Positions 9,452 to 18,100 are shown, numbered from the stretch's first letter. The stretch is DNA of 64,000 nucleotides from CAYTPI01 sp964439625 (GCA_964439625.1 CAYTPI010000003.1:1-64000), one strand, 5' to 3'. Numbers and translations: made by a program. The notes: generated from the letters alone by a model not told the origin.

Positions 9452-10626
9452 TTTAGCGCCTCTGTAAAAAGTATTCGGGCTTCGTTTTGATACACAATCT
9501 GACCGCCAATGATGGCGACCTTTACATGTAAGTCAGGGGTTAACAACAAGATGTCTGCATCGTACCCAACAGCGATGCGCCCCTTGCGGTGCGCGATACC
9601 CAACAACTGGGTTGGTGTAGTGGTTATCGTTTGTATGGCCTCCGGCACTGAACAGCCAGTGAAGACGATAAAATTACGTAACGCCGCATTCATAGGCAGG
9701 ATGCTTCCGGCAAGTGTTCCATCAGCGAGTTGAGCATTCTTCTCACTGACAATCACCTTCTGATCTCCAAGCTCATACTGAGCTGGTGGCATGCCAAGGG
9801 CAGACATACCATCTGTAACAATATTCAGGCGCTCGCCACACAGATCCCATGCGAGTTTGACCATTGCTGGATGAACGTGAACCCCATCTGGAATTATACC
9901 AATGGTCAGGCGCTTGTCCGCCAGTAACGCGGCTGAAATCCCAGGTCGTCGATGATGGATACTCGACATAGCATTGAATAAGTGTGTGCCGTAGCGAACA
10001 CCATAGTCAAAAGCCGCTAAGCCTTCTTCATAGGTGGCGTTAGTGTGCCCTACGCTTACGACAACACCGCCGCTTACTAGTTGATCGACTAACTCTGAGG
10101 TATTTGGCAGTTCTGGAGCTAGAGTTACCAGCCGTATGTGTTTGTCAAGCGACCAACTACGAATTGCGTTTATATTAGGCAGATGCAGATACTCTAGGTT
10201 GTGCGCCCCTTTCTTTGTTGGGTTAAGAAAAGGACCTTCCAAGTGAAGGCCCAACGGCTGGGTACCTTTGAACTTAACCGACGGCCCCGAGGCAAGCACA
10301 GATTTAGCATGTTCAATTGTTTGAAGCGGCGAGGTAATAATCGTGGGTAGAAAAGCTGTTACACCCAATTCCGGGAGACGTTGCGCCACCGACCAAATAG
10401 TAGTCGGGTCTGCTGTAAAATCATGCCCAAAACCGCCATTAAGTTGTAGGTCAATGAAACCAGGTACTAATAAGCAATTGATTCCATCAATTCTTATCTG
10501 AGGTAGAGATTTATCTGATATGTCGCCGACCGCTTGGATAACGCCACCTTCTATAACAACAGCCCCCCTATCAAACGCCTCAATAGGTGTCACTATTGAG
10601 GCGTTATCAATGAGTATTGAGACCAT
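9448..10626 (-). CDS. nagA: N-acetylglucosamine-6-phosphate deacetylase
   Basis: 392 residues, normal for NagA. The enzyme removes acetate from GlcNAc 6-phosphate to give glucosamine 6-phosphate in the cytoplasm. Amidohydrolase landmarks are all in place: GFIDLQLNGGFG at 56-67, metal ligand Glu130 in LHLEGPFLNP, His194 in VGHTNAT, His215 in THLFNAM, substrate-binding DGVHVHP at 247-253, and catalytic Asp272 in VTDGMSALG. It is the middle gene of a leftward lacI-nagA-SIS unit, with 21 bases to lacI and a 4-base overlap with the SIS gene. GGAGG lies a few bases before the ATG. It takes GlcNAc 6-phosphate made by the NanE domain encoded at 19070. Confidence 0.95.
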   Translation of the reverse strand: MVSILIDNASIVTPIEAFDRGAVVIEGGVIQAVGDISDKSLPQIRIDGINCLLVPGFIDLQLNGGFGHDFTADPTTIWSVAQRLPELGVTAFLPTIITSPLQTIEHAKSVLASGPSVKFKGTQPLGLHLEGPFLNPTKKGAHNLEYLHLPNINAIRSWSLDKHIRLVTLAPELPNTSELVDQLVSGGVVVSVGHTNATYEEGLAAFDYGVRYGTHLFNAMSSIHHRRPGISAALLADKRLTIGIIPDGVHVHPAMVKLAWDLCGERLNIVTDGMSALGMPPAQYELGDQKVIVSEKNAQLADGTLAGSILPMNAALRNFIVFTGCSVPEAIQTITTTPTQLLGIAHRKGRIAVGYDADILLLTPDLHVKVAIIGGQIVYQNEARILFTEALK

Positions 10627-10647
10627 ACATCCCTCCGAAAACCACGA

Positions 10648-11655
10648 CTACTTCACATTTGTCACAGTTGATGCTCGTATTATCAAGCGCCCACGCAAAA
10701 CAACCTCACGAGTGTGCAAGGTCGGTTTATCAATTCTTTGCAGCAACAACTCCGTTGCCATCTTTCCAATTTCATAAGTTGGTTGAGAAATAACTGTAAT
10801 GGGTGAACGAACTAAGGTTGTCCAGGTCGCATCATCAAAGCAGGCTAGAGCAATATCTTCAGGAAGGAGCAGTCCAGCCTCATTTATTGCTTTAAGAGCA
10901 CCAGCCGCAAGTAGACTATTGCTAGTGACAATTCCATCAAGGTTTGCACGCAACCGCAACAGGGTTTGAGCCCCCAGAAAACCAGCTTCTAGATGTGGAG
11001 ATACACGTTGTATCCACTCTGACGGAACTTCTACTTGATACTCTTCCATGGCGCGCAGATAACCATCCAAGCGTTGGTCACCTGTGTAACTCTGGGCTCC
11101 AAAAACAGCACCAATTCGTGGTCCAATTTCGTCAAGCAGGTGGGTAGTTAAGCGGTAAGCAGCGTCGACGTTATCAAGCAGGACCTGGTCAACATTAAAT
11201 GTATCGGATAGCTCAGTCGCCCGATCAATCACAACCATCGGGTAGTTAAGCTTGAGTTGCCCAAGCTTTTTAGCTGTAGCTTTCGTTGGTGCAATGATCA
11301 ATCCAGCAATGCTTTCTGAGGAAAGCAAATCCAGATATTGGCGCTCTTTTTCTGGTCTTTCATCTGTATTACAGAGAAAAATGCTATATTCATGATCATA
11401 GGCGACATCTTCAACAGCTCGGCTAATCTCAGCAAAAAATGGATTTCGAATATCTGCCACAACCAAGCCAATTATGCCTGATGTCTGTTCTCGCAACCGG
11501 CGTGCTAGCATGTTTGGTTTGTAGTTCAATTGTTCCACAGCAATCAGAACTTTTTGTCTGAGTTCGTCTCTAACGTGCGGTTTATTAGATAATACTCGTG
11601 AGACAGTTGCAACAGATACACCGGCCAGTTTTGCAACATCATTCATTGTTGTCAT
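10648..11655 (-). CDS. LacI-family transcriptional regulator
   Basis: 335 residues. The N-terminal LacI helix-turn-helix is textbook (MNDVAKLAGVSVATVSRVLS at residues 3-22), followed by the hinge helix YKPNMLARRL and a periplasmic-binding-like effector domain (GIIGLVVADIRNPFFAEISR, then LDGIVTSNSLLAAGALKA). It is first in the leftward unit with nagA and the SIS deaminase and is divergent from the PTS operon. A palindromic operator inside the promoter at 11763-11791 is the obvious target, so it probably controls both arms and senses an amino-sugar phosphate or related metabolite. The effector is inference. Confidence 0.93.
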   Translation of the reverse strand: MTTMNDVAKLAGVSVATVSRVLSNKPHVRDELRQKVLIAVEQLNYKPNMLARRLREQTSGIIGLVVADIRNPFFAEISRAVEDVAYDHEYSIFLCNTDERPEKERQYLDLLSSESIAGLIIAPTKATAKKLGQLKLNYPMVVIDRATELSDTFNVDQVLLDNVDAAYRLTTHLLDEIGPRIGAVFGAQSYTGDQRLDGYLRAMEEYQVEVPSEWIQRVSPHLEAGFLGAQTLLRLRANLDGIVTSNSLLAAGALKAINEAGLLLPEDIALACFDDATWTTLVRSPITVISQPTYEIGKMATELLLQRIDKPTLHTREVVLRGRLIIRASTVTNVK

Positions 11656-11762
11656 AGTGCAGTAGACCCCATTTATTTGATAACCTTTTCAAGTATACTC
11701 AGAGCCTATAACTCTATTCTACAGGCATTCTCAAATACATTCTAATGTTAAAAAGTTAGGTA

Positions 11763-11791
11763 TTGACTTTCGTATTGTAATCCTTTACAAT
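11763..11791 (+). promoter_or_regulatory. Promoter with embedded LacI-type operator for the PTS operon
   Basis: TTGACT at 11763-11768 and TACAAT at 11786-11791 are separated by 17 bases, a near-consensus sigma-70 type promoter. Within it, ATTGTAA at 11774-11780 and TTACAAT at 11785-11791 form a 7-bp-arm palindrome with a 4-base centre that covers the -10 box. A bound LacI-family protein there would block RNA polymerase. The regulator gene lies just across the divergent gap. Confidence 0.8.
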
Positions 11792-11822
11792 GATCTAAGA
11801 AATATTAAGCTACTGTTATATT

Positions 11823-11901
11823 CGTTTCGGGTGCATCAAGTAAGTTACTCCTTTCGCGAGTAACTACACCGAAACGTTGGATGCTAGCAAATAGTTAGCA
11901 T
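11823..11901 (+). promoter_or_regulatory. Structured 5' leader of the PTS operon
   Basis: Downstream of the promoter an outer stem pairs cgtttcgg (11823-11830) with ccgaaacg (11869-11876). Inside it agttactc (11843-11850) pairs perfectly with gagtaact (11858-11865) around a 7-base loop. A further small stem pairs atgcta (11881-11886) with tagcat (11896-11901). The segment gcatcaa at 11833-11839 could instead pair with ttggatgc at 11877-11884, giving an alternative fold. About 135 bases separate this from the first start codon. The layout fits a cis-acting RNA switch or protein-binding leader, but it matches no class I know. Confidence 0.55.
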
Positions 11902-12035
11902 ATTGCTATTGATCTACCCATCAACTTACGTGGAAGATGCCATTCCAAGGAGTGTCAATGCAATTAGACCATATCTAATTTATCAATCCACAGTTTTGTA
12001 TCAACGTGAATTAAAAATGTAGGAGAAATGACACA

Positions 12036-13112
12036 ATGAAAGAAAGAATACAGCAATGGGGTGGTTTTCTTGCCTCAATGGTTGTTCCAAATATCGGGGC
12101 GTTTATCGCTTGGGGTCTAATTACCGCCTTGTTCATTCCCACAGGCTGGGTTCCCAATGAACGCTTTGCGGCACTTGTTGGTCCAATGATTCTAAACCTG
12201 CTGCCGATATTAATCGGTTACACAGGTGGCAAAATTATCTACGGGCATCGCGGCGGTGTAATTGGTGCAGTTGTCACTGTTGGTGTCATTGTTGGCTCAG
12301 ACATCCCACAGTTCCTTGGTGGTATGCTCGTCGGCCCAACATCAGCGTGGCTACTCATGAAGATCGACGAAGTACTCGAGCCAAATATTCCGATTGGTTT
12401 TGAATTGTTAGTTAACAACTTCGCACTTGGTATCCTCGGTACCATTTTGGCCTTAGTCGCCCTTTTGGTCATTGGCCCAGCAGTTCAAGGTGTTAGTGAC
12501 ACCGTTGGCGCAGTTGTTCAAGCATTGGTTGATGCCCGTCTATTGCCGTTGGCGGCATTCATCATTGAGCCAGCAAAGGTACTATTCTTAAATAATGCCA
12601 TTAACTTAGGTATCCTTGCGCCCTTAGGGGCAGCAGCAGCCGAAGAAACTGGTCGAGCTATTCACTTCTTATTGGAGACTAACCCTGGGCCAGGATTGGG
12701 TATGCTCACAGCCTACTGGGCCGCTGGCAAGGGTTTACTGAAGGACTCTGCACCTGGTGCGATCATCATTCACTTCTTTGGTGGCATTCACGAAATATAC
12801 TTCCCGTATGTGCTGGCACACCCAATCATGATTGGTGCGATGTTCGCAGGCGGGTTAGCAGCTGATTTCTGGTTCGTTATTTTCAATGCAGGTCTTGTTG
12901 CAACGCCCTCGCCTGGCTCAATTTTCGCGTATCTTGCAGTCATACCACGGGGACAGCACTTCCCAGTGTTAGGTGGCGTCGCCGTAGGCACAATCGCTGC
13001 CTTCGTCGCGGGATTCTTTATTCTAAAAGCCTTTCCGTTATCTGAAGAAGCGACGGATGATGACCCGGATAGTGTTTCAGCATCAGAAGCAATTCCAGGT
13101 TTAGCCAAGTAA
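12036..13112 (+). CDS. PTS mannitol-type enzyme IIC (membrane permease)
   Basis: 358 residues, the length of the IIC part of MtlA, without the fused IIB and IIA domains. It is a polytopic inner-membrane protein with 8 or more hydrophobic segments. Signature stretches of the mannitol family are present: FLNNAINLGI near 185-193, the GGIHEIYFPYVL loop at 249-260 with the conserved His252-Glu253, and PGLGMLTAYW near 219-228. It moves a polyol or related sugar while IIB phosphorylates it. The specificity cannot be read from sequence. AGGAG precedes the ATG. It is the first gene after the operator and structured leader, and IIB and IIA follow as separate genes. Confidence 0.93.
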   Translation: MKERIQQWGGFLASMVVPNIGAFIAWGLITALFIPTGWVPNERFAALVGPMILNLLPILIGYTGGKIIYGHRGGVIGAVVTVGVIVGSDIPQFLGGMLVGPTSAWLLMKIDEVLEPNIPIGFELLVNNFALGILGTILALVALLVIGPAVQGVSDTVGAVVQALVDARLLPLAAFIIEPAKVLFLNNAINLGILAPLGAAAAEETGRAIHFLLETNPGPGLGMLTAYWAAGKGLLKDSAPGAIIIHFFGGIHEIYFPYVLAHPIMIGAMFAGGLAADFWFVIFNAGLVATPSPGSIFAYLAVIPRGQHFPVLGGVAVGTIAAFVAGFFILKAFPLSEEATDDDPDSVSASEAIPGLAK

Positions 13113-13138
13113 AATCAGTTAATAAGCACATTACTTAT

Positions 13139-13169
13139 GCAGACCTTGGGCATGTGGGCTAGGGTCTGC
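13139..13169 (+). other. Intercistronic hairpin between IIC and IIB genes
   Basis: gcagacc (13139-13145) pairs with ggtctgc (13163-13169). No T-run follows, so it is unlikely to be a terminator. It may stabilise the IIC message or mark an RNA processing site. Confidence 0.45.
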
Positions 13170-13194
13170 ATTCAAGCTTAAATGGAGATGTATT

Positions 13195-13518
13195 TTGGCC
13201 AAATCAATTCCTGCCTCAGAAGTAACAAACATTTATTTCATGTGTGAAGCTGGCATGGGCTCTAGCTTGATGGGAGCTAATGCACTCAAAAAGAAGCTCA
13301 AAAAAGCCAAGGTGAAGGGCGTTAGAGTGACCCATAAGCCCGCACGTGAGGTCACTGAAGATATGCAAGTTATTGTTTGCCATGAAGGTATGGCTAAAGG
13401 CATCCGCCAGCAAGTTCCAGATGCTGTGGTAGTGTCTTTTAAGCAGTTTCTCAATGACCCAGCCTTTGACAAAGTTGTCGATGCTTTTAAAAACAATACA
13501 GAGATCGTTGAGGGCTAA
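13195..13518 (+). CDS. PTS mannitol-type enzyme IIB
   Basis: 107 residues, starting at TTG with GGAG about 8 bases upstream; no ATG in frame fits. The phosphorylated cysteine is Cys17 in MCEAGMGSSLMG, the P-loop of mannitol-type IIB. The protein receives phosphate from IIA and passes it to the sugar held by IIC at the membrane. In E. coli MtlA this domain is fused to IIC; here it stands alone, 82 bases after IIC and 4 bases before the IIA start. Confidence 0.92.
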   Translation: MAKSIPASEVTNIYFMCEAGMGSSLMGANALKKKLKKAKVKGVRVTHKPAREVTEDMQVIVCHEGMAKGIRQQVPDAVVVSFKQFLNDPAFDKVVDAFKNNTEIVEG

Positions 13519-13522
13519 AGTG

Positions 13523-13978
13523 ATGGCCATTTTGTCAGAAGAAATGACTCAGCTTGGTGCAACCGCCAGCAGCAAAGCCGATGCCATCAAACAGGCTGGT
13601 GACTTACTTGTTAAAGGAGGTCGAGTTGAAGCTGATTATGTTCGAAGCATGCTCAATCGTGAGAAATCAATGTCAACTTTTGTAGGGAATGGTGTTTCAA
13701 TCCCTCATGGTATGAACGATGACCGAGTGTTAGTCGTAGAGACCGGTATTTCGGTGCTACAACTACCAGACGGCGTTGAGTGGGAAGAGGGGGAGATGGT
13801 ACATTTAGTTGTTGGTATTGCCGCCCAAGCCGACGAACATATTAATATCCTGATGAACCTAGCAAAAGCGGTCGAAGAAATAGAGACGGCAAAGATGTTA
13901 GGACAAACAACAGACAAAAATATAATTCTCGAGTACCTCAACAAACCTATCAATGAAGACGATGAGGATGACGAGTAA
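13523..13978 (+). CDS. PTS mannitol/fructose-type enzyme IIA
   Basis: 151 residues from ATG at 13523; the frame is open further upstream inside the IIB gene, but this ATG sits just after the IIB stop and fits the family's length. His62 in GVSIPHGM is the phosphohistidine that takes phosphate from HPr. The flanking STFVGNGVS and GIAAQADEHINILMNLA segments are typical of PTS_EIIA_2. The end is a short acidic tail (NEDDEDDE). No EI or HPr gene lies in the window, so those must be elsewhere. Confidence 0.92.
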   Translation: MAILSEEMTQLGATASSKADAIKQAGDLLVKGGRVEADYVRSMLNREKSMSTFVGNGVSIPHGMNDDRVLVVETGISVLQLPDGVEWEEGEMVHLVVGIAAQADEHINILMNLAKAVEEIETAKMLGQTTDKNIILEYLNKPINEDDEDDE

Positions 13979-14008
13979 TCTACTAGATAATCGCAGTAGG
14001 GAGGTAAC

Positions 14009-15769
14009 ATGAAAGAAAAATTTAAAGAGTACCGTACGCTCGACTACGCAATTCCTGGCGAAACATGGTCATGGAATATGTATGGTTCTGGTACTGAAAG
14101 CATTGGGTGCGATGGAGCGCCAGAAAGCTTTACTATTCCAGAACCAGCAGCTCATCAGATGCTTGTACGTGTCGACTGTGTTGGTATGTGCTACTCTGAC
14201 GTGAAGCTAATCAAGCAAGGGGGTGCCCACCCTAAGCTATATAATCGTGACCTAGCTGCAAATCCCACGCGGCTTGGCCATGAAGCAGCATTAACGGTGG
14301 TCAAAGTCGGCGAGGATCTCCAAGATCAATACTCTCCTGGTCAGCGGCTCGCTATTCAACCTGATATCTACATCAACGGCATCAGTGGGGCCTATGGTTA
14401 CACTATTCCAGGTGGACTAACCCAGTATCATTTGATTGGCCCAGAAGTACTTGATGCTGATGACGGGGCATATGTGCTGCCAATTGAAGACAAAATGGGT
14501 TATGCTGAAACTGCACTAACGGAACCATGGGCTTGTGTTGAAGCCGCTTATACACAACGCCGCAGACTAACCCCAGCAGCAGGCGGATGGATGTGGATCA
14601 TTGGTTCCTCCGAAGACAAAAACGAATACACCTTTTCTCAGTATCTAGATGCTCCGGTCACCATTGTTCTGACTGACGTTCCAGTATCTGTTAAACAGCT
14701 AGTCAAAGACTTGCACTTCCAGCACAATACTAACATTATCGAACGTAACGGCTTAAACCCCAAGGATTATGCCAAACTGTCCGGAGAGTTGACATCCAAC
14801 CGTGGCTTCGATGATATTGTAATGCTGTCGCCACAATCTGCAGAGCAGATTACAGAGGCAGCAAAATTGATTGCATTCCGGGGGACATTCAACCTCATAG
14901 GGCAAAGTAAACTCAACGACAAGCCCGAGCTGGATGTCGGTCGTATTCACTATCACTATACAGCGTATGTTGGCAATACTGGCCCCGACATCGCTGCATC
15001 CTATGGTGAAACACGCAACCGCGCCGAGTTGCACGACGGTGGAACCGCTGTGTTTGTTGGTGCAGGTGGCCCAATGGGGCAAATGCATGTTCAGCGTGCA
15101 ATCGAAATGCAACTCGGACCGACAACCATCATCGCGACTGAAATCAATCAAGCTCGTTTAGAAGCGCTTCAAAAATTGTTCGGCCCCTTGGCGTCAAAGC
15201 ACAACAAGCGCTTGCTGACGTTTGACCCCTCCACAGCGAACGTGTCATTGGAAGCATTTATTGCTCAAGAAACAGGCGAAAACGGCGCAGAAGATGTAGT
15301 TGTTTGTGTCCCAGTTACCGCCTTAATCGAAGAAGCGGCACGCCTAACTGCTCCCAATGGCATGTTAGTTTTGTTTGCAGGGGTTCCAAACGGTACTTAT
15401 GTGCCAATCGATATCAACGATGTTTTTCTCAACAATATGCAGTTGACAGGCACATCTGGCTCTAAACTTAACGACCAACAATCCATTATTGACAAAGCCG
15501 TTTCAGGCGAATTATCACCGAACCGCTCAGTTGCAGCCGTTGGTGGAATGGAAGCTGCCCTTGATGCTGTCAAAGCTATGATGGAGGGTACTTATGCCGG
15601 AAAGGTTGTTGTCTTTCCTCAATTATCAAGCTTACCGCTGATGGGGCTTGCAGAACTCAAGGTAACTTACCCTGAGATCGGCGAACTTATGGGGGAAGAG
15701 CTTGCCTGGAATGCAGACGTCGAGAGGGCCTTATTTGAAAGACTCTGGCAAACACCTGATGCTGAATAA
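14009..15769 (+). CDS. MDR-type zinc dehydrogenase with two Rossmann-like domains
   Basis: 586 residues, far longer than the usual 340-400 of medium-chain dehydrogenases. The N-terminal GroES-like domain keeps the catalytic zinc set: Cys61 in GMCYSD, His91-Glu92 in LGHEAA and Glu172 in TEPWACVEA. The four-Cys structural zinc loop is absent. Residues 190-300 look like a coenzyme domain whose glycine motif has decayed (WMWIIGSSEDKN). A second domain with an intact motif follows at about 345-360 (VFVGAGGPMGQMHVQ) and ends with FAGVPNGTYV. It is likely a polyol-phosphate or sugar-phosphate oxidoreductase acting on the PTS product, as in sorbose/sorbitol gene sets; the substrate is inference. GGGAGGT precedes the ATG. 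Confidence 0.8.
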   Translation: MKEKFKEYRTLDYAIPGETWSWNMYGSGTESIGCDGAPESFTIPEPAAHQMLVRVDCVGMCYSDVKLIKQGGAHPKLYNRDLAANPTRLGHEAALTVVKVGEDLQDQYSPGQRLAIQPDIYINGISGAYGYTIPGGLTQYHLIGPEVLDADDGAYVLPIEDKMGYAETALTEPWACVEAAYTQRRRLTPAAGGWMWIIGSSEDKNEYTFSQYLDAPVTIVLTDVPVSVKQLVKDLHFQHNTNIIERNGLNPKDYAKLSGELTSNRGFDDIVMLSPQSAEQITEAAKLIAFRGTFNLIGQSKLNDKPELDVGRIHYHYTAYVGNTGPDIAASYGETRNRAELHDGGTAVFVGAGGPMGQMHVQRAIEMQLGPTTIIATEINQARLEALQKLFGPLASKHNKRLLTFDPSTANVSLEAFIAQETGENGAEDVVVCVPVTALIEEAARLTAPNGMLVLFAGVPNGTYVPIDINDVFLNNMQLTGTSGSKLNDQQSIIDKAVSGELSPNRSVAAVGGMEAALDAVKAMMEGTYAGKVVVFPQLSSLPLMGLAELKVTYPEIGELMGEELAWNADVERALFERLWQTPDAE

Positions 15770-16144
15770 GAAGCCCACGAAGGAACAACTCCTTTATCAA
15801 CGCTATGTATTGGTGGGCGCCGCCCTCGGCCTCTACTTTGGGATATTCTTCCGCCCTGCTCGTGAACCGTCCTTCATTGCTGCTGTCGTTTTATCTTTAA
15901 TGGCGACCGCCGTGACTTTACTGATACGTGGACTTAAAAAAAAACTTTTTTCTCGCTCAAACGCATTATTATTATTTACGTTCTGTATACTCTAGTAACT
16001 TTGTCGTTTGAAGCGCGGCATCTTGCGTTTAATTATGCGGGTCGTATGGGGGTAATTATATTTGGCGTTCTAATCGGCGGTATCGTCGGCTACGGTTACG
16101 CGTGGAACAAAATCAATAAAACACCTGACAAAGGGAGCCAATAG
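15759..16144 (+). CDS. Small polytopic membrane protein needing a -1 shift at an A9 run
   Basis: ATG at 15759 overlaps the dehydrogenase end by 11 bases. The zero frame gives 78 residues with two or three hydrophobic segments and stops at 15995. At 15936-15944 there are nine A residues (CTT AAA AAA AAA C). Moving to the -1 frame there opens 50 more codons (RIIIIYVLYTLVTLSF, then MGVIIFGVLIGGIVGYGYAW) up to TAG at 16144, 3 bases before the next gene. The extension is hydrophobic and ends at natural operon spacing, so it is very likely coding. Either programmed slippage, transcript slippage, a real mutation or a sequencing indel explains it. I know no family; a four-helix membrane partner of the operon is the best description. 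Confidence 0.6.
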
Positions 16145-16147
16145 CCT

Positions 16148-17095
16148 GTGATCTATACTGTCACACTGAATCCAGCTCTTGACCGGCAATTGGTAGTCGA
16201 CGAAATTAAATTCAATCAGGTACTGCGCACACAGCAAGTCAAAGTGGATGTTGGAGGCAAAGGGTTTAATGTCTCGAGAATGCTAGCCGAACTTGGCGCA
16301 GCAAGTGTCGCCTTGGGGTTTATTGCTGGGCACAATGGACGTATTCTTGAGAAAGGCTTACAGGAACTCAACATTAAAACACGCTTCGTATCCGTCCATG
16401 GCGAAACGCGAACCAATATAAGCATTACAACCTACAACTATAGCAAGTACGTCAAAGTCAATGAACCAGGTGCTGAAGTATCAGACGCAGATGCACAAGC
16501 GCTACTAAAACTGATACGAGACTTAGCAAAACCTAGCGATTGGTGGATTATTAGTGGTAGCCTACCACCAGGAGTTCCCCCAGTAATTTACGCCAATATC
16601 ATTGAAATCGTGCAGAAAGCCAAGGGTTATGCCTTACTTGACGCTAGCGGTGATGCGCTCAAGGCAGGACTTGCGGCTAACCCAACAGTTGTCAAACCCA
16701 ATCAAGAAGAAGCGGCTGAACTCACAGGTCTGACGCTCAATGACGAGGCGTCTCTATTGAAGGCGGTACGCATGATTAAGCAAATGGGCGCACAGAGCGT
16801 CTTGGTATCCTTGGGGAAAGCAGGTGCACTACTTTATAACAATCAGTCAATTTGGCGCGCCCGACCACCGACCATTGATGCGCGTAACCCAATCGGCGCT
16901 GGCGACTCAATGGTTGCTGGTTTTGTGCTACAGCTTTCAATGGGAGCGTCATCGAGACAGGCACTTCGATGGAGCATTGCCTGTGGTGCAGGCACGGCAT
17001 CGCAGATGGGTACTACTGTGGGATCACGATCTTTAGTTGAAAACCTTCTGAAGCAAATAATTGTCAAGGAAATTCCAGATGTCATACACAGTTAA
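16148..17095 (+). CDS. 1-phosphofructokinase-family (PfkB) sugar-phosphate kinase
   Basis: 315 residues from GTG at 16148, right after the preceding stop. The FruK/LacC subgroup start is clear (YTVTLNPALDRQL), with the GGKGFNVSRMLAELGA substrate region at 36-51 and the PfkB signature GAGDSMVAG at 250-258, where Asp253 is the catalytic base. It would add a second phosphate to a ketose phosphate such as fructose 1-phosphate or tagatose 6-phosphate, giving a bisphosphate for aldolase. In this operon it probably follows the PTS and dehydrogenase steps. Which isomer it uses cannot be decided from sequence. Confidence 0.9.
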   Translation: MIYTVTLNPALDRQLVVDEIKFNQVLRTQQVKVDVGGKGFNVSRMLAELGAASVALGFIAGHNGRILEKGLQELNIKTRFVSVHGETRTNISITTYNYSKYVKVNEPGAEVSDADAQALLKLIRDLAKPSDWWIISGSLPPGVPPVIYANIIEIVQKAKGYALLDASGDALKAGLAANPTVVKPNQEEAAELTGLTLNDEASLLKAVRMIKQMGAQSVLVSLGKAGALLYNNQSIWRARPPTIDARNPIGAGDSMVAGFVLQLSMGASSRQALRWSIACGAGTASQMGTTVGSRSLVENLLKQIIVKEIPDVIHS

Positions 17096-17438
17096 TACAG
17101 AAAAGACTTTTGCTCAGCCGTTATCGCTGACTTACAAGGCTGCTCAGATCAGCATTAAAACGATGAAGGGTAAGCTACTGGAAGACCAGCCTGAAAAGCA
17201 ATATCTTAAAGCCCAGATGGATAAGAAACTCTACGGTAAGTATCTGGGTGATCGCTCGCACCTAGTCATTGAGTTTGTCAGTGATGGTGAGCAGACAACA
17301 ACGCTAAAGATAACCGCCTACCCTGTTAATCCAGTTGGCCAGCCATTGATGTTTGGCGCACGCGATGGAGTGATACCACGAGTTCTTGAAGCTCTATATA
17401 ATGAAATGGAGCAACGATTCGCAGAGGGAGTCCTATGA
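17079..17438 (+). CDS. Small conserved-looking protein of unknown function
   Basis: 119 residues from ATG at 17079, overlapping the kinase end by 17 bases and the next gene by 4 (ATGA), with AAGGA upstream. It has the pattern of a compact alpha/beta protein (LSLTYKAAQISIKTMKG, LVIEFVSDGEQTTTLKITAY). I recognise no family. Tight overlaps on both sides argue that it is a real operon member. Confidence 0.7.
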   Translation: MSYTVNTEKTFAQPLSLTYKAAQISIKTMKGKLLEDQPEKQYLKAQMDKKLYGKYLGDRSHLVIEFVSDGEQTTTLKITAYPVNPVGQPLMFGARDGVIPRVLEALYNEMEQRFAEGVL

Positions 17439-18076
17439 AATCTGCTGCTGTCAAAAATGAAGCTCTGCCTGTGACGCGACTGTATTTAGTGCGGCATGGG
17501 CAATCTGTAGCGAACGTCAAAAAGCGTTTGCAAGGCCAAACCCATGGTGAGCTAACTACAACTGGAAAAAAAGAGATAATTGCCCTTGCGGAACGAGTAA
17601 GCAACTTTAACATTGACCACTTAATAAGTAGTGACCTGCGGCGAGCATACGAAACCGCCGAGGCGGTTGCTAAAAGGTCAAACCTTGAATTTAGCACAAT
17701 ACCAGATGTTCGTGAGTGGAACATCGGCGTGTTAGACGGTAAACCGCACCATGCATGGGTAGAAATTCGTAATACATCCGATATTGCCGAGGAATTAATT
17801 ACCCCACAAGGAGGCGAAAGTCTTAACGATTTACGAGACCGGACTCATGCGTTTCTGGAAAACATGGTCAAACGGTATGATGGTCAGACCATCATGGTAG
17901 TCTGCCACGGCGATTTTATCCGAGCTTGCCTGCGGATACTACTAGGACTAAGTTTTTCAGAAGCCTCAGCGTACCGTCCGCAAAATGCATCATATACAAT
18001 CTTAGAACGTCATCAACAGGAAGACTGGACACTTAAAGCTTTTAGCATAGATGAACATCTAAAAGAGATCTACTAG
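17435..18076 (+). CDS. Histidine phosphatase (phosphoglycerate mutase-like)
   Basis: 213 residues. The RHG motif lies at YLVRHGQS (residues 17-24), with His21 as the phosphohistidine, followed by LQGQTHGELTTTG; the second catalytic His is in VVCHGDFIR. The branch is the small-molecule phosphatase type rather than a glycolytic mutase. In this locus it could dephosphorylate a sugar phosphate to relieve overload or to supply a free sugar, which is inference. It is coupled to the gene before by ATGA. Confidence 0.88.
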   Translation: MKSAAVKNEALPVTRLYLVRHGQSVANVKKRLQGQTHGELTTTGKKEIIALAERVSNFNIDHLISSDLRRAYETAEAVAKRSNLEFSTIPDVREWNIGVLDGKPHHAWVEIRNTSDIAEELITPQGGESLNDLRDRTHAFLENMVKRYDGQTIMVVCHGDFIRACLRILLGLSFSEASAYRPQNASYTILERHQQEDWTLKAFSIDEHLKEIY

Positions 18077-18100
18077 GTAACCAACGTTAGGAGCAATAAC

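Noticed and set aside
12239..12472. Minus-strand open frames inside the PTS IIC gene and similar long shadows elsewhere
   Set aside because: They mirror real genes, lack ribosome sites and match no family.
13139..13169. Terminator separating PTS IIC from IIB
   Set aside because: The stem has a wide loop and no T-run, and IIB and IIA need expression with IIC.
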